In this document: in pieces, positions 24,061 to 34,549 of the stretch
Numbering within the stretch: the stretch's first letter is position 1
How the letters are laid out: each line of letters starts with the position of its first letter
Source: Undaria pinnatifida
Taxonomy: Eukaryota > Sar > Phaeophyceae > Laminariales > Alariaceae
Length of the DNA: 64,000 nucleotides
Assembly: GCA_012845835.1 (NCBI GenBank)
Contig: JABAKD010000025.1
Location: 23,173,923-23,237,922 of the forward strand
Direction of reading: 5' to 3'
The notes under the pieces: model-generated
Told to the model about the DNA's origin: nothing
Seen by the model: the letters and a program-made list of their open reading frames with translations, nothing else
Databases searched by the model: none
Program-made: the position numbers and the translations under genes

Positions 24061-24355
24061 GCATTTTTAGTTATTCGTATCTACGCTACGTTTTACAGTG
24101 CCTACTTATTTTTGGCGCGGGTCGAAGAATAAATCAACACGCGATCTCAACGCCACGGTAGCGGGGATGCTAATACCCACAACTCTCACTACCCACAGTC
24201 TGAGCCACTTACACGAGTGACTCTAGTAGTAGCTCACTTAAAAAAAAAACGCGAGTCAGGCGATTCGTTTGGCACAGCGTAGCTAGCCGCCTCTTCGGAG
24301 ATTCATATCGAAAAACTAAATCTGCACGAAAGACTGACCGGCATGGAACAGGGGA

Positions 24356-24373
24356 GTCACTCGCGCGAGTGAC
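24356..24373. repeat. 18-bp perfect palindrome GTCACTCGCGCGAGTGAC
   Basis: Self-complementary over its whole length. A near copy (GTCATTCGCGCGAGTGAC) is at about 18092-18109. In both places GGC(G/A)C(G/A)GCGTAGCT(G/A)GC lies about 70-100 bp upstream, so the palindrome is probably part of a small dispersed repeat. Confidence 0.6.
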
Positions 24374-24949
24374 CGTGAGCCAATGCATTAAAAACCCCGA
24401 AAGGGATCAACCCTCCTGTCGGGTGGCATTGGTCCAGACAACTTCGATGCGGGTGGTAGGTAGGGGGGACATTATACCGGTATCACGTGCCTGTAAAAAA
24501 GGTGGCATACATCAACCCAACATTGTGTCACCGCGACAGGGCGTACAGAAACGCGGGGATTTCTCCCACGAGGGGCAGTTTTGTATGTCCGTTGTTGATT
24601 TAGTAATACAGGTCTACGGACGAATCTTGCCCCGCTTTTGCGAATACTACACTGCTGTTGTATACATAGCTACAGCAGAGTAGTGGTCCCTCTACAGTGC
24701 CAATATGTGCCAGCCGGATACTATACGATACTGATACTACAATGGCGGCAACCAGTTCCACTCCGCATACTGCAACTACTACTGGGTTTTATTCCTATAC
24801 TTGCCAAGCGACTGCACAGGCGGCGCTGTGGCTGGCAAGCGGCACTACTCAGCCGGCACTACGGAGAGAGAGGGACCACTACAGCACTGATATCGCGTAA
24901 TTAATATAGTAATTGGGTGTTTGTTTTTCTCCAGTACTTCGAAGAATAC

Positions 24950-25150
24950 CATTTTGAGGCATACCACTTACAATAATAATTGATCTGCAGGCTGAAGATG
25001 GACAGGCACATAGCAGGCAGTATGAGCTGTGTCCACGTGCAGCGCGGTGGGCGATCGTAGACGCAATGAACACACGAAGTTGTACAAGCGTTAAGCCAAC
25101 ATGGAGGCATGCCATGCTTCACTCTAACTATGGTTTTGCAACCTTTGCGC
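24950..25150 (+). repeat. Dispersed ~190-bp repeat, copy 1
   Basis: Matches 62130-62310: shared GCAGGCTGAA, GAGCTGTG.CCACGTGCAG, CGGTGGGCGA.CGTAGACG and CATGCCATG.TTCACTC blocks. No open frame. The flanking 24064-24950 holds no recognised gene. Confidence 0.65.
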
Positions 25151-25223
25151 TGCATAATTTAGGAGACAGTAAGCAGGCATGACTCGGAAGTCAGAATGTG
25201 CGTAGGCGATTGCCTCAGAAATC

Positions 25224-25650
25224 TCTGTCAAGATATTAGTGGGGTATTAGTCTGTTTGACCACATGCAAAAGGTTAGCCAATAGCTGATTAGTCTGTTTG
25301 ACCACATGCAAAAGGTTAGCCAATAGCTTACCCAAACTAAGCCTTATACCACTCCCTCCCCTTGAAACCGCGGAATAGAGGGTCGGCCGGATATACGGGC
25401 GGACCTGTCAAGATCCAAGCGGTTTCCTTTCCTGGGTATACGGGGTAGAGTATTTTTCAAGTTCGACATGGATGGGGAAAATCTGATTAAGTTTATTATT
25501 GGATGATGGGATTTGAACCCACGACCCAAAAACCCATAGTCTGTCGACGACGCTATTTGTTAAGGTGTTAGTGGGGTACTAGTCCGTTTGACCACTTGCG
25601 AAAGGTTAACCAAGAGCTTACCCAAACCAAGCCGTATAACATCTCATCTC
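25224..25650 (-). repeat. tRNA-related element with terminal direct repeats, left member of a head-to-head pair
   Basis: An ~80-bp direct repeat (GTTTGACCAC..GCGAAAGGTTA.CCAA..GCTTACCCAAAC) flanks about 200 bp at 25235-25353 and 25560-25645; at the left end part of it is also duplicated in tandem. On the minus strand the interior contains GTCGTGGGTTCAAATCCC, an excellent T-arm/B-box. It pairs as an inverted copy with 25920-26310. Confidence 0.7.
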
Positions 25651-25919
25651 TACAATTTCCAAGCGATGGGCTGATGATCTTCTAACGATACGGCTCAGGG
25701 TTTAGTAATGTATCATAAAGAGCACGTATTGAGAAGGAGGGAGAAATCATAACTATGCGGATACAGCTTAAATATGTTGGACGTAGGCATAGAAGGGAGT
25801 TAGACTTAGCTTTCCGTTGTTTCCGATGTTTTCTTCTTTCGGGAATGTTATGGGTGACCAACGACCAAGAGCCAAGAGGGTGTGCCCGCATTTTCATGGT
25901 CAGGTTTGAACCACTTTCA

Positions 25920-26310
25920 CGAGTGAGCCCTTGGTTAACCTTTTGCAAGTGATCGAACGGACTACTGTACTACTACCCCACTAATACCTCAACAAATGGC
26001 GTCATCAGCAGGGCCATGGGTTTTTAGGGTCGTGGGTTCAAATCCCACCAGCCACCATAATGAACTTTATCAGACTTTCCCATGTCGAACTTGAAAAATA
26101 CGCTTCCCGGTATCCCCAGGACATGAAACCGCTTGGATAGTGACAGGTCTGCCCGTATATCCGGCCGACCTGCTATCCCGCCGTTTCGGGGGGGGAGATT
26201 GTTATAAGGCTTAATTTGGGTAAGCTATTGGTTAACCTTTCGCAAGTGGTCAAACGGGCTAACACCCCACTAATACCTTCACGAATGGCGTCGTCGACAG
26301 ACCATGGGGT
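25920..26310 (+). repeat. tRNA-related element with terminal direct repeats, right member of the pair
   Basis: Inverse of 25224-25650. It carries the same B-box GGGTTCAAATCCCACC followed by AGCCACCA, which looks like a tRNA 3' end with CCA. The direct repeats lie at 25925-25998 and 26205-26285. Either a SINE-type element or a miniature terminal-repeat element. The tRNA-like part lacks a convincing 5' half, so it is not called a tRNA gene. Confidence 0.7.
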
Positions 26311-26824
26311 TTTTCCTGAGTTAGTGCTGTTGGATCATATTGGGGGCTCGAACTAATATCCCATTCTAATACCTTAACAACATTCAGCGTGATTAGTGTC
26401 ATAACCCTGTTATCGCGGCATGAGTCCTGCGTCATCCCACTTTCGACGCATGCTACGATAGACGTATTAAGGCATAGTCTACCTCTTTTTGATTGAAAAT
26501 GGTTTGTGGATGGCGGGTCTCCTTATCGTCGGAAATAGGCCCTTTGTTCAGCTTTTTTTGCATGGTCGTTGTCGTTGCGTACGTACCTAGACTATAGACT
26601 AGGCCCCATGGGATTTTTCATCCGGTTCAAGTAGCAATTTTATTTTCCTCCGCATCAGTTTGTGGGAGAGGTCTTTCGGCAAAATGGGATCGATGCCGCG
26701 CGCTGCTGCCGTCGTGTGATACACGCTGCTGGCGAGCGGAGCTAGGAATGCGCCACGCCGACTTGCGGCGAGAAGCGACAACAGTGATAGCTAGGCCAGC
26801 GTCAGCGCCTTGTTTCTTTTCTCC

Positions 26825-27180
26825 AATTGACTTGCGTCTGTCGTGCGTATGCGTAGTGATAGATACTCCGTGCAATATATACGTGGTAGTCTTTCTTGGG
26901 TGGCAAGCGGTATAGACTAGTCGGTTTCTCCAGGCGTGAGTAATGAGACGTATGCACCGGTATGGACCGGGCACATCGAAGACTGCCTCCCGATCTAACT
27001 TTTATATGTTTCTGGTGGAGGCATGAATTGCGTCAGCTGTGATATAGTCTATGCGTGTACCATCTTGGTTTGTTTATGTTTTTCCCTGGGGTATTCCTCA
27101 GCTCCAGAGTGACTGATGGAGCCTGTCCTGTGACCACGAACTTGATTATGCGAGTTAATGTGAGAACACAACACCACCAA
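26825..27180 (+). repeat. Dispersed ~340-bp repeat, copy 2
   Basis: Same unit as 31895-32260 and the inverse of 21955-22320. It includes GTGATAGATACT, TTTCTGGTGGAGGCATGAAT, GGGGTATTCCTCAGCT and CTTGATTATGCGAGTTAA. It ends in an AACAAC/CCACCAAC-rich tail. Confidence 0.75.
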
Positions 27181-27221
27181 CCACCAACAACAATAACAAT
27201 GATACTGCTGTGCTGTGTGGT

Positions 27222-27302
27222 ACCTGATATATATATATATGTGTGGGCGTGTGGGTGTGTGGGCGTAGGGGTGTGTGGGTGTGTAGGTGTGTGTTTGGTG
27301 GT
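27222..27302 (+). repeat. AT and GTGTGGG microsatellite
   Basis: TATATATATATA followed by repeated GTGTGGGTGTGTGGGC units. Confidence 0.85.
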
Positions 27303-27334
27303 GGGATGATCGATGCGTTGGGTTAAAAGAACAC

Positions 27335-27530
27335 ATGTAAAACTTTTTCGACTGAATTTTTCGACTGGCGGATCCAGTCGAAAAAGTATTTTTCGACTTT
27401 TTCGACTGGATCCCCCGGTCGGAAAACTCAGTCGAATGAGATAGATGTTGAGTCGAAAAAGCTCTTTTTCGACTGTGTGCAAGAAAACCCGATTTGGGCC
27501 TCATTCGACAAAAAGAGGCCGTTTTCGACG
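27335..27530. repeat. Cluster of TCGAC palindromic motifs
   Basis: TTTTTCGACT and its complement AGTCGAAAAA occur at least ten times, forming overlapping hairpins such as TCGACTGGCGGATCCAGTCG. No gene is recognised in the neighbouring 27530-28770. A fragment at 27545-27615 is the inverse of 20650-20720. Confidence 0.6.
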
Positions 27531-28771
27531 GACAAACCCGATCGTGTAAGAAATGGCCTAAAATTGAGGAACATCAGAAAGAAAGTGGTGCACCTCTATC
27601 GTAGCACGCATCTTTTGCCGACGACGCCATTTATTTTCTGAGGCTACTCACTTTATTACTAATTAGCTCTCATCTCTGTACAATTCACCCAAAAAATCGC
27701 CTTTGAAAAAGAAGAGCGACAGTTCGGATGAGAAAAAACTCCAAACGGCCTGTTGATATGTAGACTAGATATCTTATGTCGAGAGACATTGCAAACGAAC
27801 GCCAACGGCATCTCGCAACGCTTTTTTGTGTATACATACAGCGGTATAGCAGATCTTCTCAGCAAGGCACGTGATACCATACGGGTACTGTACCTCTTTT
27901 TGGCTAACATATTTATGAACGGTGGGGCTCCTTAGCCTATTGCAGTAACGATGTCATCTGACGATATCGTCTCGTCTGAAAGTCGCTATTATTGAGTTTG
28001 TTTTGCTATTCTTGGTCGTTGCATACCTAGCTAGGCCACTATGGGCCTGTTCATCGTTTCTTTTTTTCGCACTTTCATTTTTTCTGAGCTTCTTTTTTCG
28101 GTCTCTGGACTTGTGAAGTGTTATGGTACAGAGCACACGTCAAGTGAGGAGCATTTACCGTACGTAGGCTATTTTTAATAGTAGCATGCGTGAGTTGTCG
28201 TCGGGTACTGCTGTAGCGTGCATGCGTCGTTGAGGAGACTCGTCAGCCACAAACACGTTTACTTTGGCTATTAACAGTGTTGTTACGTATGGCCCTCCCC
28301 GCCGTACGTACCAGGTAGCACTTATTTGTTGTCTCTTACCAGGCTAGAAGCGGCGTGGACATGACGCCAATCCTTTTTAGTGAGCATCCGCCGGCGGACG
28401 GTGCGGATCGGTCCCAGACCGCCACCAGCTGGACCCCAGGTCCTCCTCTTCAGTGCCCCACTCTCCTCCCGCTTCACCTTCTTCAGCACCGGGGCAACAA
28501 CACTATCTCCACCCTTCGCCGTTGCCGCCGGATCCGAGGGGAGAGTAGACCTGGGGATAATGTTTTTTGTTTGCGGTACCAGGCAAGGTGTGCAGCGTGA
28601 ATGCGGGTCGCAACAAAAAGAGGAAGAAACATACTGTGTAATGAAGACCGTGCGTATACGAACAATATAGACTAGTCTACAGCTAGAGAAAACGTAGTCT
28701 GAATGTATAGTCTAATATACGGCAAAACGAAAAGTCGACGCACAAAACCAAGTCCCCCTATCTATGCACTG

Positions 28772-29398
28772 CTACCATAAAACCAACCTTTTCGTTTCGG
28801 GGATATTTTCGTTGTGGCTTTTTGTAGATGATATCCCGCTCGCCGATCCGCCCAACCCATGAAATTCAGTAGCAATATCACCACCACCACTACCACCGCC
28901 ATCACCGTCGTCGCCAATTGTCGCCGAAGTGGCGGTTAACTCGTAATAACCCGTCGACGCGCGACCTGGTGCAAAGCGGTTGCAGGAGCGATGCGCGGCC
29001 ATCGATACGCGAGCTGTCTCAACGCCGCTGTAGCAGTGGTGCACGGTCGTGGATACGCGAGCTGCCCCAAAGCTGGTGCAGCGGCTTTGGCTGGATCGGA
29101 GTGTCCACGCCACGTTGGAGTCGACAGTTGGAGCTGATCCGACCGTAGATCGACGCCGTAGTAGTACCGCGGATGTTGGGGGTATGGAAACAAATGCCGT
29201 TGCCGAAGGTGCAGCTGCCTCTCCGTAGTAACTATGAATAGGCGAAGAAGAAGACGCGGACGCGAGAAGTGGAAGAGAGAGAAGCCTGGTTACCAGGTGG
29301 CCGTTCCATGTCTGCCTCTGCCCGCTAGGCGTGATCACAGCGACGGCGGCGACAGGGGCCGCTGAACTTCTACTACTACTGCTGCTGGTGATGGCCAT
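28772..29398 (-). CDS. Hypothetical protein, Ser/Ala/Gly-rich single-frame ORF
   Basis: 208 codons from a true ATG at 29398, with an AT-rich AAATATATA about 30 bp upstream on the same strand. The product begins with a Ser/Ala run and a hydrophobic patch (TRLLSLPLLASAS), then repeats ARVS and TV..C-like segments, and has a Gly/Asp-rich stretch (GDDGDGGGSGGG) before its end. No family is recognised. Internal near-repeats in the DNA (GCGAGCTG, ACGCGAGCTG) suggest a repeat-derived frame. It may be a real lineage-specific gene or chance. Confidence 0.3.
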   Translation of the reverse strand: MAITSSSSSRSSAAPVAAVAVITPSGQRQTWNGHLVTRLLSLPLLASASSSSPIHSYYGEAAAPSATAFVSIPPTSAVLLRRRSTVGSAPTVDSNVAWTLRSSQSRCTSFGAARVSTTVHHCYSGVETARVSMAAHRSCNRFAPGRASTGYYELTATSATIGDDGDGGGSGGGDIATEFHGLGGSASGISSTKSHNENIPETKRLVLW

Positions 29399-30660
29399 CC
29401 CTCGAAATCTCGTATATATTTGGAGGAATAGATTTTTATGGTGTAGCTTATGGGAGTGGCTCTACTATTATCAGAGATATAATATGCCCCCGATCGCTAG
29501 CTTCAGGCTGCAAGCCCACTACAACACAGTGTGAAGAAGATGATGGTATGGATCTGTCTTTGTCAGCTGAGGTCTCTGAAGAATCGAGCTGGGGTAGAGG
29601 TGGAGTGGGCTCGTGAGTCATCCCACCGTACGAGGGGTTGCAATTTTGGGGCCAAACGTTTTTTATCTTCTGACCGGTTGAGCTCATATAAATATGCAGA
29701 ACACAACTGTCGTTTAGTTTTACTATGATGGCGACTTTACGAAGAATGTGTATGGTTGTTTTTGGGCCAGCGCATAGAAAACGGTGGGTCGGGTTGCGCG
29801 AACGAATCTCTTCGAAGTGATGTGTCGGGTGCGATATTTAGCGAGTAGCCCCCCACGTTGGGAGCTGAGCAACTTCCGCTGCTGCACCCCTACATGTAAC
29901 AGCCTACCTTGGATGTCTTTTTGTCTGCAAAGTGTCAAGCTCATCTCTCTCCGCAATAATATCTAGATTCACAAAGTTCTTGCTGTTTTAACACCACACA
30001 GACTGGTTAAGAGCGCCACACCGTTCAGTCCACACGACTACCATTATAGCATAGGAGCACAATGCACCTATCGTCCCCAGTTTGGAGTACTCCCGCGAGT
30101 ACCCCGCCAACACCCGTTCGGACAATTCATTGCGACCGTCGTTTTATGTTGTATATTGTTCAGTGAGACGGGCTATATCGAACAGAGCCATACGTAGAAG
30201 ATTCGTGCAGGTTTTTTGTTCAGAAAGACACCGCGCGCAGCGTTCTTGTACAAAAGGAACCTCGATTAGCTTTCTTTGCAGAAGAGAACCTTGTTGAGTA
30301 GATTCATTTGTAGAAAAACAACCTCTGTACGTACGTAGTTTATTTGTAGACCCCCCCTCCCCGTGTGTACAGTTATTTGTACGCCGTAGTTTGTACACTT
30401 TTGTACTGACTGGTTGTAAGCGGTCTCGCCTACAGTTAATCGTGCCAGGTATCAGGTAGCTTTGTAGTGAATCTACACTCTACCTTGTGTATACTGATGG
30501 TGTCATATAAGGTTTGGTCTTAACGCCTTCACTACTGGAAACCCTTTTGGAGGACACATTTACTCGAAATTTGTATAGATAGGGAAGGATTTCGGGGTTC
30601 TAAAAGGAAATGTGCGGGGGGTGTAGCTCGGGGTTTTCAGATCGGCGACAAAAGCCGGAG
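29399..30660. other. Region without a recognised gene
   Basis: Only short frames without motifs. 30140-30420 has irregular repeats of TTTGTAGA/TTTGTACA-type words. Nothing could be assigned. Confidence 0.45.
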
Positions 30661-30665
30661 GGTAC

Positions 30666-30909
30666 CTTACCACTTATTCGAGAAAATGGTTGGCATGCTC
30701 TTTAAATTATATATACCGATGAGTTCCGACAAAATATTCGATCTCACAGCTGGAGGAGTGTATTTTCAATTTTTATAATATACCCTAACCCCAACCCTAA
30801 CCCTTACCCTAACCGAATGAAACGCAACCAACCAATTAATGTAGGGTGAAACCCCCTTCGTTTCGTGCACACTAGTGTACATCAACCATTTTCTCGAATA
30901 AGTGGTAAG
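30666..30909. repeat. 27-bp inverted repeat framing a telomere-type tract
   Basis: 30666-30692 and 30883-30909 are perfect inverse copies (left arm begins CTTACCACTTATTCG). Between them lie a half copy of the CAGCTG dispersed repeat (30715-30780) and a CCCTAA-type tract (30779-30815). It resembles a tiny TIR element or an inversion-prone foldback. Confidence 0.75.
30779..30815 (+). repeat. Interstitial telomere-type repeat (CCCTAA)n, degenerate
   Basis: About five to six units CCCTAA/CCCCAA/CCCTTA. Too short and embedded to be a chromosome end. Confidence 0.85.
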
Positions 30910-31052
30910 CTCTACTGACAAGCCGGGCAAGAAAAGGCGCCGCGTGGTCCTCGAAATCCTGATTATACTGTCGAATAAGTGGTAAGCTCTACTGACAAGC
31001 CGGGAAAGAAAAGGCGCCGCGCGGGCCTCGAAGATCCTGAGTACACTGTCAT
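30890..31052 (+). repeat. ~80-bp tandem duplication
   Basis: TCGAATAAGTGGTAAGCTCT..AAGGCGCCGCG occurs twice in tandem (starts 30893 and 30972). The first copy overlaps the right arm of the 27-bp inverted repeat. Confidence 0.8.
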
Positions 31053-31394
31053 ACGTACGGAAGCGCTTCGGGTGTGGGCCGTGGACATGTCTGTTGGAGG
31101 CTGAACCAAAGACTGAATCTACATTTTTTTTTTTTTATTGCATCCCATTTATTATCATCCTCGCACTACTCTCGCGCTCCCTCCCAGTAGTAACTCAGAT
31201 TCGGAGCCACATAGTGGGCCCTTCTTCCCCCTCCCCACTGCAATACGACATGCCTTCATTTTTATCACGGGAAGAATTCTCAGCGTTTTCTTCCTTCGTC
31301 GACTCGCGTCGAATAGTACCTACCCACGCTGCTAGTCGCTCTCAGCAGCTGATCCTTTTTTTTTCTTACATTTTTGCAAATAATATAGTAAAAT

Positions 31395-31478
31395 CTCCAC
31401 ACGGTGGGAATCGAACTCTCAAGGACCAACGCTAGCAATATTCGGGGGTAACTACTAGACCACCGAGGCGACCGGCTT
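31395..31478 (-). repeat. tRNA-like sequence (pseudo-tRNA or SINE head)
   Basis: The minus strand has an A-box-like TGGTCTAGTAG and a B-box-like AGTTCGATTCCC at near-tRNA spacing, ending CCACCG. The T-stem does not pair cleanly and the acceptor stem is poor, so it is not called a functional tRNA. It lies directly beside a copy of the dispersed CAGCTG repeat. Confidence 0.45.
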
Positions 31479-31479
31479 G

Positions 31480-31800
31480 CATGGACCCTGGCATTAGCAG
31501 GGGAGTCACCGACCTGTATCCCTCACGAGGGTGTACACACTCCGTAACACGCGCGATCGAAGTATCACACGCAGCTTGCAAAGCTGAGTTTTGATCTAAA
31601 ACCTTTTGTTGGTCGATCGCACAGCAGAAGAAGTGCATTTATTTTTTCTATTTTAAAAAAATATTGTTTTCAGCTGTGAGATCAACTAAAAATGTTTTTT
31701 TGATCAATATTCAGCTTTGCAATCTGCATGTGATACTTCGATCGCGCGTGTGACGGTGTGTGTATACCCTCGTGAAGGATACAGGTGCCGTGGCCGTATT
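31480..31800. repeat. Inverted pair of the CAGCTG/CGCGCGATCG dispersed repeat
   Basis: A plus copy (31480-31645) and a minus copy (31655-31800) face each other. Each carries GACCTGTATCC..CACGAGG, the CGCGCGATCGAAGTATCACA core, GCTTGCAAAGCTGAG and GATC.CACAGC. Together they can fold into a hairpin of about 150-bp arms. Confidence 0.75.
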
Positions 31801-31894
31801 GTGACTCCGTGGACGATATCATGACCGTATTTGATTGACTTTGAGGACGTTCTCGGGATCAAGCTGTATAATAAGAAACCACCCTCTGCTAACA

Positions 31895-32260
31895 ATCCGT
31901 AGTGTCCGTAGTGATAGGTACTACGTGCAATATAACATATACGTGGTAGCCTTTCTCGGGTGGCAAGCGGTATAGTTGGTTTTTCCAGGCGCGAGTAGTG
32001 AGATGTATCCACCAGTATGGACCTGGCACGTCGTAGACTGACTCCAGATTTCACTTTTAATTTCTGGTGGAGGCATGAATTGCGTCAGCTGTGATATATG
32101 CGTGTACCACCTTTGGTTTGTTTGTGTCTTTTCCCTCTGGGGTATTCCTCAGCTAGCTTCAGAGTGACTGGCGCCTGTCCTGTGACCACGGGCTTGATTA
32201 TGCGAGTTAACGTGAGAACAACAACAAACAACAATCCAGGTGTATCAGGTGTCAGGTGCC
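31895..32260 (+). repeat. Dispersed ~340-bp repeat, copy 3
   Basis: Same unit as 26825-27180. It ends in an AACAACAACAAACAAC tail. The following 32270-33165 shows no recognised gene; short frames only. Confidence 0.75.
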
Positions 32261-33169
32261 AGCTATCACGCGTAGAGACACAAAGGTCGAGACCCGTCCT
32301 GGAGAAACTCAATACTTCCACACTACAATAATATTTGATCACGAGTACGTACAAGTATTTATTCATTATTATGTAAGTGCTTCAATAGAATGCGACATTT
32401 TGGGCAAATAGGCCACTCCAAAACACCCTGGCGAGAACCGAAAAACTTTTGGTATCCCAACCCGTCGATTTTCTTGGCGGGTGGACATAGCACGGACGAA
32501 CAAAAGCCAGCTGGCTCTCACTTAAGGTTGGCATTCAGGACGATATCAAGGTGGAATCGATCTGACGCCGACATCTATTCCTCCGATGTTCCGAGCCGCC
32601 GGAGGGTTGGCGGAAAGCACCCACCCGCCCGTTGCGTGCCTTTTTGAGGAGCGGGAAACTCGTTCAGGATACCTCGGCGAAAGGAGGAGGTTACAAGCGC
32701 CACCGGGGGGTCGTCGTAAAGCTAGCTGCTGAAAGGTGGAAAGGTTTATAAGGACACATACATGGCAAAAAAGGAGTGAGCGGCATGTATGTATTGTATG
32801 TGCGCCCCGTCTAAATTGCATCACGGTGGTGGGAGGCGTGGCAGCAGTGATGGCTACCAGCGATATCAGTGCTGTTGTCAAGGGCAAGAAAGGAAAAGGC
32901 AGACTGCATGCACATATATATATATATTTAATCTTTACTCGGAGTATAATATAATATACACATATGGTCTACAGGGAGTACACAAGAACTTGCGGACAAA
33001 TCCGGTAGAACCAAGTAGTCCACTGCAAAAGTGAACTCACACTTAAACACTAGTCTAAGTCTCATTGTTTCATGCATACTGCATTCTACAGAAGATGTCT
33101 GGTTTTGTCCCCCGCATGGGGGTTATACATTTTCCGTGCGCAGGACAACGCTGAAGGTCTTAGTCCTGT

Positions 33170-33335
33170 TGACCCTGCCATTAGCAGGGAAGTCACCGAC
33201 CTGTATCCTTCACGAGGTTACACACCCCGTAATACGCGCGATCGAAGTATCACACGCAGCTGCTTGCAAAGCTGAGTTTTGATCAAAAAGACATTTTTGG
33301 TCGATCTCACAGCTGAATGAAGTGTGTTTTTCGTT
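33170..33335 (+). repeat. CAGCTG dispersed repeat, plus copy
   Basis: Closely matches 31480-31645, including CCATTAGCAGGGAAGTCACC upstream of the core. It ends in an AT-rich TATAATAATATAATATA stretch. Confidence 0.75.
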
Positions 33336-33654
33336 TTATATAATAATATAATATAATTATAAATGACACGTACTTCGAAGTTTTCATACTACAGGAGGTA
33401 AGAAACGTACTGCTGTTGTTGTAGTACTGAGCCAGGCTGGGTTCATTATTTGCGGAACGGTGCGCTTTCCACTAAATTCGGTATGATGCCCCTCCCGGAT
33501 TTCTTATAATAGAACTAAGTACCAATTCGGTGCGGCTGGCCGGTGAGGCTTCCGTGCCTGCTGGCGGGCCTTTCATAGTTTTGTTGCCTGCTGGCGGGCC
33601 TGCTGTTCGGCCTTTCGTTTCTTTTAGGGCTATTGTCTGCAAATAAATGTTTCA

Positions 33655-34050
33655 TCAGCTGTATATATTTTCGCCGACCTATATCCTTAATGAGGACACA
33701 CAACTCGTAATGCGCGCGATTGGAGTATCACACACAGCTTGCAAGATGAGTTTCGACGAAATCTTCGATCTCACAGCTAGCTGGAGTGTATTTTCATTTT
33801 TTATAATATATTATCAAGAGAAAAATACACTCCATCCAGCTGTGAGGTCGAAAATTTTGTCGAAACTCATCTTTGCAAGCTGTGTGTGATGCTCCGATCG
33901 CGCGTATTATGATCGAAGATTTTGTCGAACCTCATCTTTGCAAGCTGTGTGTGTGATACTCCGATCGCGCGTATTATGTACATATATATGTAGCTTGCAA
34001 AGATGAGTTTCGACCAAATCTTCGATCTCACAGATAGCTGGAGAATTTTG
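33655..34050. repeat. Cluster of four CAGCTG repeats in alternating orientation
   Basis: Plus copy 33655-33800, minus 33810-33910, minus 33912-33980, plus 33985-34045. The core GCGCGATCGGAGTATCACAC or its complement and TTTCGAC.AAATCTTCGATC recur. The block is strongly palindromic. Confidence 0.8.
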
Positions 34051-34079
34051 TATTATATGAGACATAAACCTCTTGAAAA

Positions 34080-34545
34080 CTCTTCCCCCGCCCCCCCCCC
34101 CCTCCCGCCTCGAGCCCCCCCCCGCCCCCCGCCCCCCCAACGCCCCCTCCTTTTCTACCACGCGCACCATCGCCTACACCCAGCACCACGCGTATACCAA
34201 ACCCTTACATCTATGCGACATTATTTTTTCGCCCCCCCCTCCCCCCCCCCAACGCCCTTAAAAACTCCGCCCTCCCGTCACCAGTTATTCGACTTACAGG
34301 ATTCGCTTGATGTACTGATGCATTTCCTTTCACAGCTGTCAGATTTTGGCCCTAACAAAAACGGGTTCTGATAGCTACACTGTAGTTGCGAGGGGATTCG
34401 CCGACCTATATCCTTAATGTCCACAGCCCGTAATACCCGCAATCGGAGTATCACACACAGTGGTGTGCAAATAAGTATGAGTTTCGACAAAATCTTCGAT
34501 CTCACAGCTAGCTGGAGTGTATTTCAATTTTTATAATATAGATAG
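34080..34545 (-). repeat. C-rich repeat block plus CAGCTG repeat (inverse of 62.7-63.9 kb)
   Basis: C-runs at 34085-34145 and 34230-34250 surround CACCATCGCC..CCAGCACCACGCGTAT, then GATGCATTTCCTTTCACAGCTGTCAGATTTT, then a CAGCTG repeat (34390-34545). The same order appears in inverse orientation at 62725-63600, so this is one composite dispersed element. Confidence 0.75.
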
Positions 34546-34549
34546 ATGT

